This document shows positions 5,714 to 6,241 of a stretch of DNA of 6,241 bases, in pieces. A program made the position numbers and the translations under genes. Numbering within the stretch: position 1 is the first letter of the stretch; each line of letters starts with the position of its first letter. This stretch comes from Rhizobiaceae bacterium (GTDB taxonomy: Bacteria; Pseudomonadota; Alphaproteobacteria; Rhizobiales; Rhizobiaceae), in NCBI GenBank assembly GCA_028865845.1, contig JAGWJK010000279.1, forward strand, positions 1-6,241. The letters run 5' to 3'. The notes beneath the pieces are model-generated. The model was not told the DNA's origin, did no database searches, and saw nothing but the letters and a program-made list of their open reading frames with translations.

Positions 5714-6241
5714 ATGACCAAAGAAACCGTCCTTTCCAACGCCCGCATCGTCCTTGAAGACCGGGTACTCCCGGGCTCGGTCTTGATCCGCGATGGCGTG
5801 ATCGCGGATGTGTCCGAAGGCAATTCGGCCGTGGGCGAGGATTTCGAAGGCGATTACCTGATCCCCGGTCTGGTCGAGCTGCACACGGACCATCTGGAAT
5901 CGCACTATTCGCCCCGCCCGGGCGTTCGCTGGAACAAGACTGCGGCAATCCAGGCGCATGACGCCCAGATCGTCACCTCGGGCATCACCACCGTCTTCGA
6001 CTGCCTGCGTATGGGCTCGGACGAGGACGGCGGCTTCGAAAAGGGCGAGATGCGCGACATGGCCGATGCCATCCAGGCGGCACAGCGTGCAGATCGCCTG
6101 CGCGCCGACCATCTCATTCACCTGCGCTGCGAAGTCTCCTCCGACAACGTGCTCGATCACTTCCACGATTTCGAGAAGGATCCCTATGTCCGTCTGGTCT
6201 CGCTGATGGATCATGCACCGGGCCAGCGCCAGTTCCAGACC
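5714..6241 (+). CDS. phnM: PhnM, RPnTP diphosphatase (amidohydrolase family), 5' part, cut by window end
   Basis: The first 176 codons of a protein that is usually about 380 aa; the frame is open to the window edge. PhnM removes pyrophosphate from alpha-D-ribose 1-methylphosphonate 5-triphosphate, giving the 5-phosphate substrate of C-P lyase PhnJ. The N-terminal beta-sandwich strands (VLSNARIVLEDRVLPGSVLIRDGVIADV, about 6-33 in total) lead into LIPGLVELHTDHLE (49-62), which carries the H57-x-D59 metal-ligand motif of the amidohydrolase superfamily. The following SPRPGVRWN and SGITTVFD stretches are typical of PhnM and not of dihydroorotase or imidazolonepropionase. The start ATG 5714 is 10 nt after the DUF1045 stop, with a weak GAAAGA site overlapping that stop, which suggests coupling. 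Later metal ligands and the C-terminus lie beyond the window. Confidence 0.94.
   Translation, partial: MTKETVLSNARIVLEDRVLPGSVLIRDGVIADVSEGNSAVGEDFEGDYLIPGLVELHTDHLESHYSPRPGVRWNKTAAIQAHDAQIVTSGITTVFDCLRMGSDEDGGFEKGEMRDMADAIQAAQRADRLRADHLIHLRCEVSSDNVLDHFHDFEKDPYVRLVSLMDHAPGQRQFQT

Noticed and set aside
1..6241. Mobile elements, CRISPR arrays, tRNA or rRNA genes
   Set aside because: No transposase motif, direct-repeat array, tRNA cloverleaf or rRNA-like stretch was found on either strand by reading.

Overview
The window is part of a phosphonate uptake and C-P lyase (phn) locus. All genes lie on the + strand. The order is: end of a hexapeptide-repeat acetyltransferase, phnC, phnD, phnE1, phnE2, a DUF1045-type 2H phosphoesterase, and the start of phnM. 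GC content is high, Lys and Leu codons favour AAG and CTG/CTC, and the gene order is typical of Rhizobiaceae (Rhizobium/Agrobacterium/Ensifer-like Alphaproteobacteria). No species is claimed.

Layout. Positions 2-241 hold the 3' end of an acetyltransferase of the kind found in phn operons. A strong 16-bp inverted repeat (271-308) probably ends that upstream unit. Positions 309-529 form a control region with a perfect 6-4-6 palindrome (345-360), a PHO-box-like element (366-383), a weak -10 and a leader of about 125 nt. The ABC transporter follows: phnC ATPase (530-1384), phnD periplasmic binding protein (1480-2385), phnE1 (2451-3437) and phnE2 (3445-4788). A GNRA-capped hairpin with a T-run sits between phnD and phnE1. 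The phnE2 start follows the phnE1 stop by 7 nt and its RBS overlaps that stop. The 219-nt gap after phnE2 contains a stem-loop (4793-4823) and a second PHO box (4841-4858) whose downstream half matches CTGTCAT exactly. Then come the DUF1045 gene (TTG start, 5008-5703) and phnM (5714 to the window edge).

Function. PhnD captures phosphonates in the periplasm, PhnE1/PhnE2 form the channel and PhnC powers import. Inside the cell, alkylphosphonate is coupled to ribose triphosphate by PhnGHIL (not in this window). PhnM then removes pyrophosphate, and C-P lyase PhnJ (not in this window) cleaves the C-P bond. This leaves a cyclic ribose phosphate that needs a phosphodiesterase, for which the DUF1045 protein is a plausible candidate. 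The two PHO boxes imply PhoB control under phosphate starvation, in at least two transcription units.

No mobile element, CRISPR array, tRNA or rRNA is visible. The system itself is known. The points worth a second look are the regulatory architecture, the large extracytoplasmic insert of PhnE2, and the 2H phosphoesterase in a likely PhnP role.
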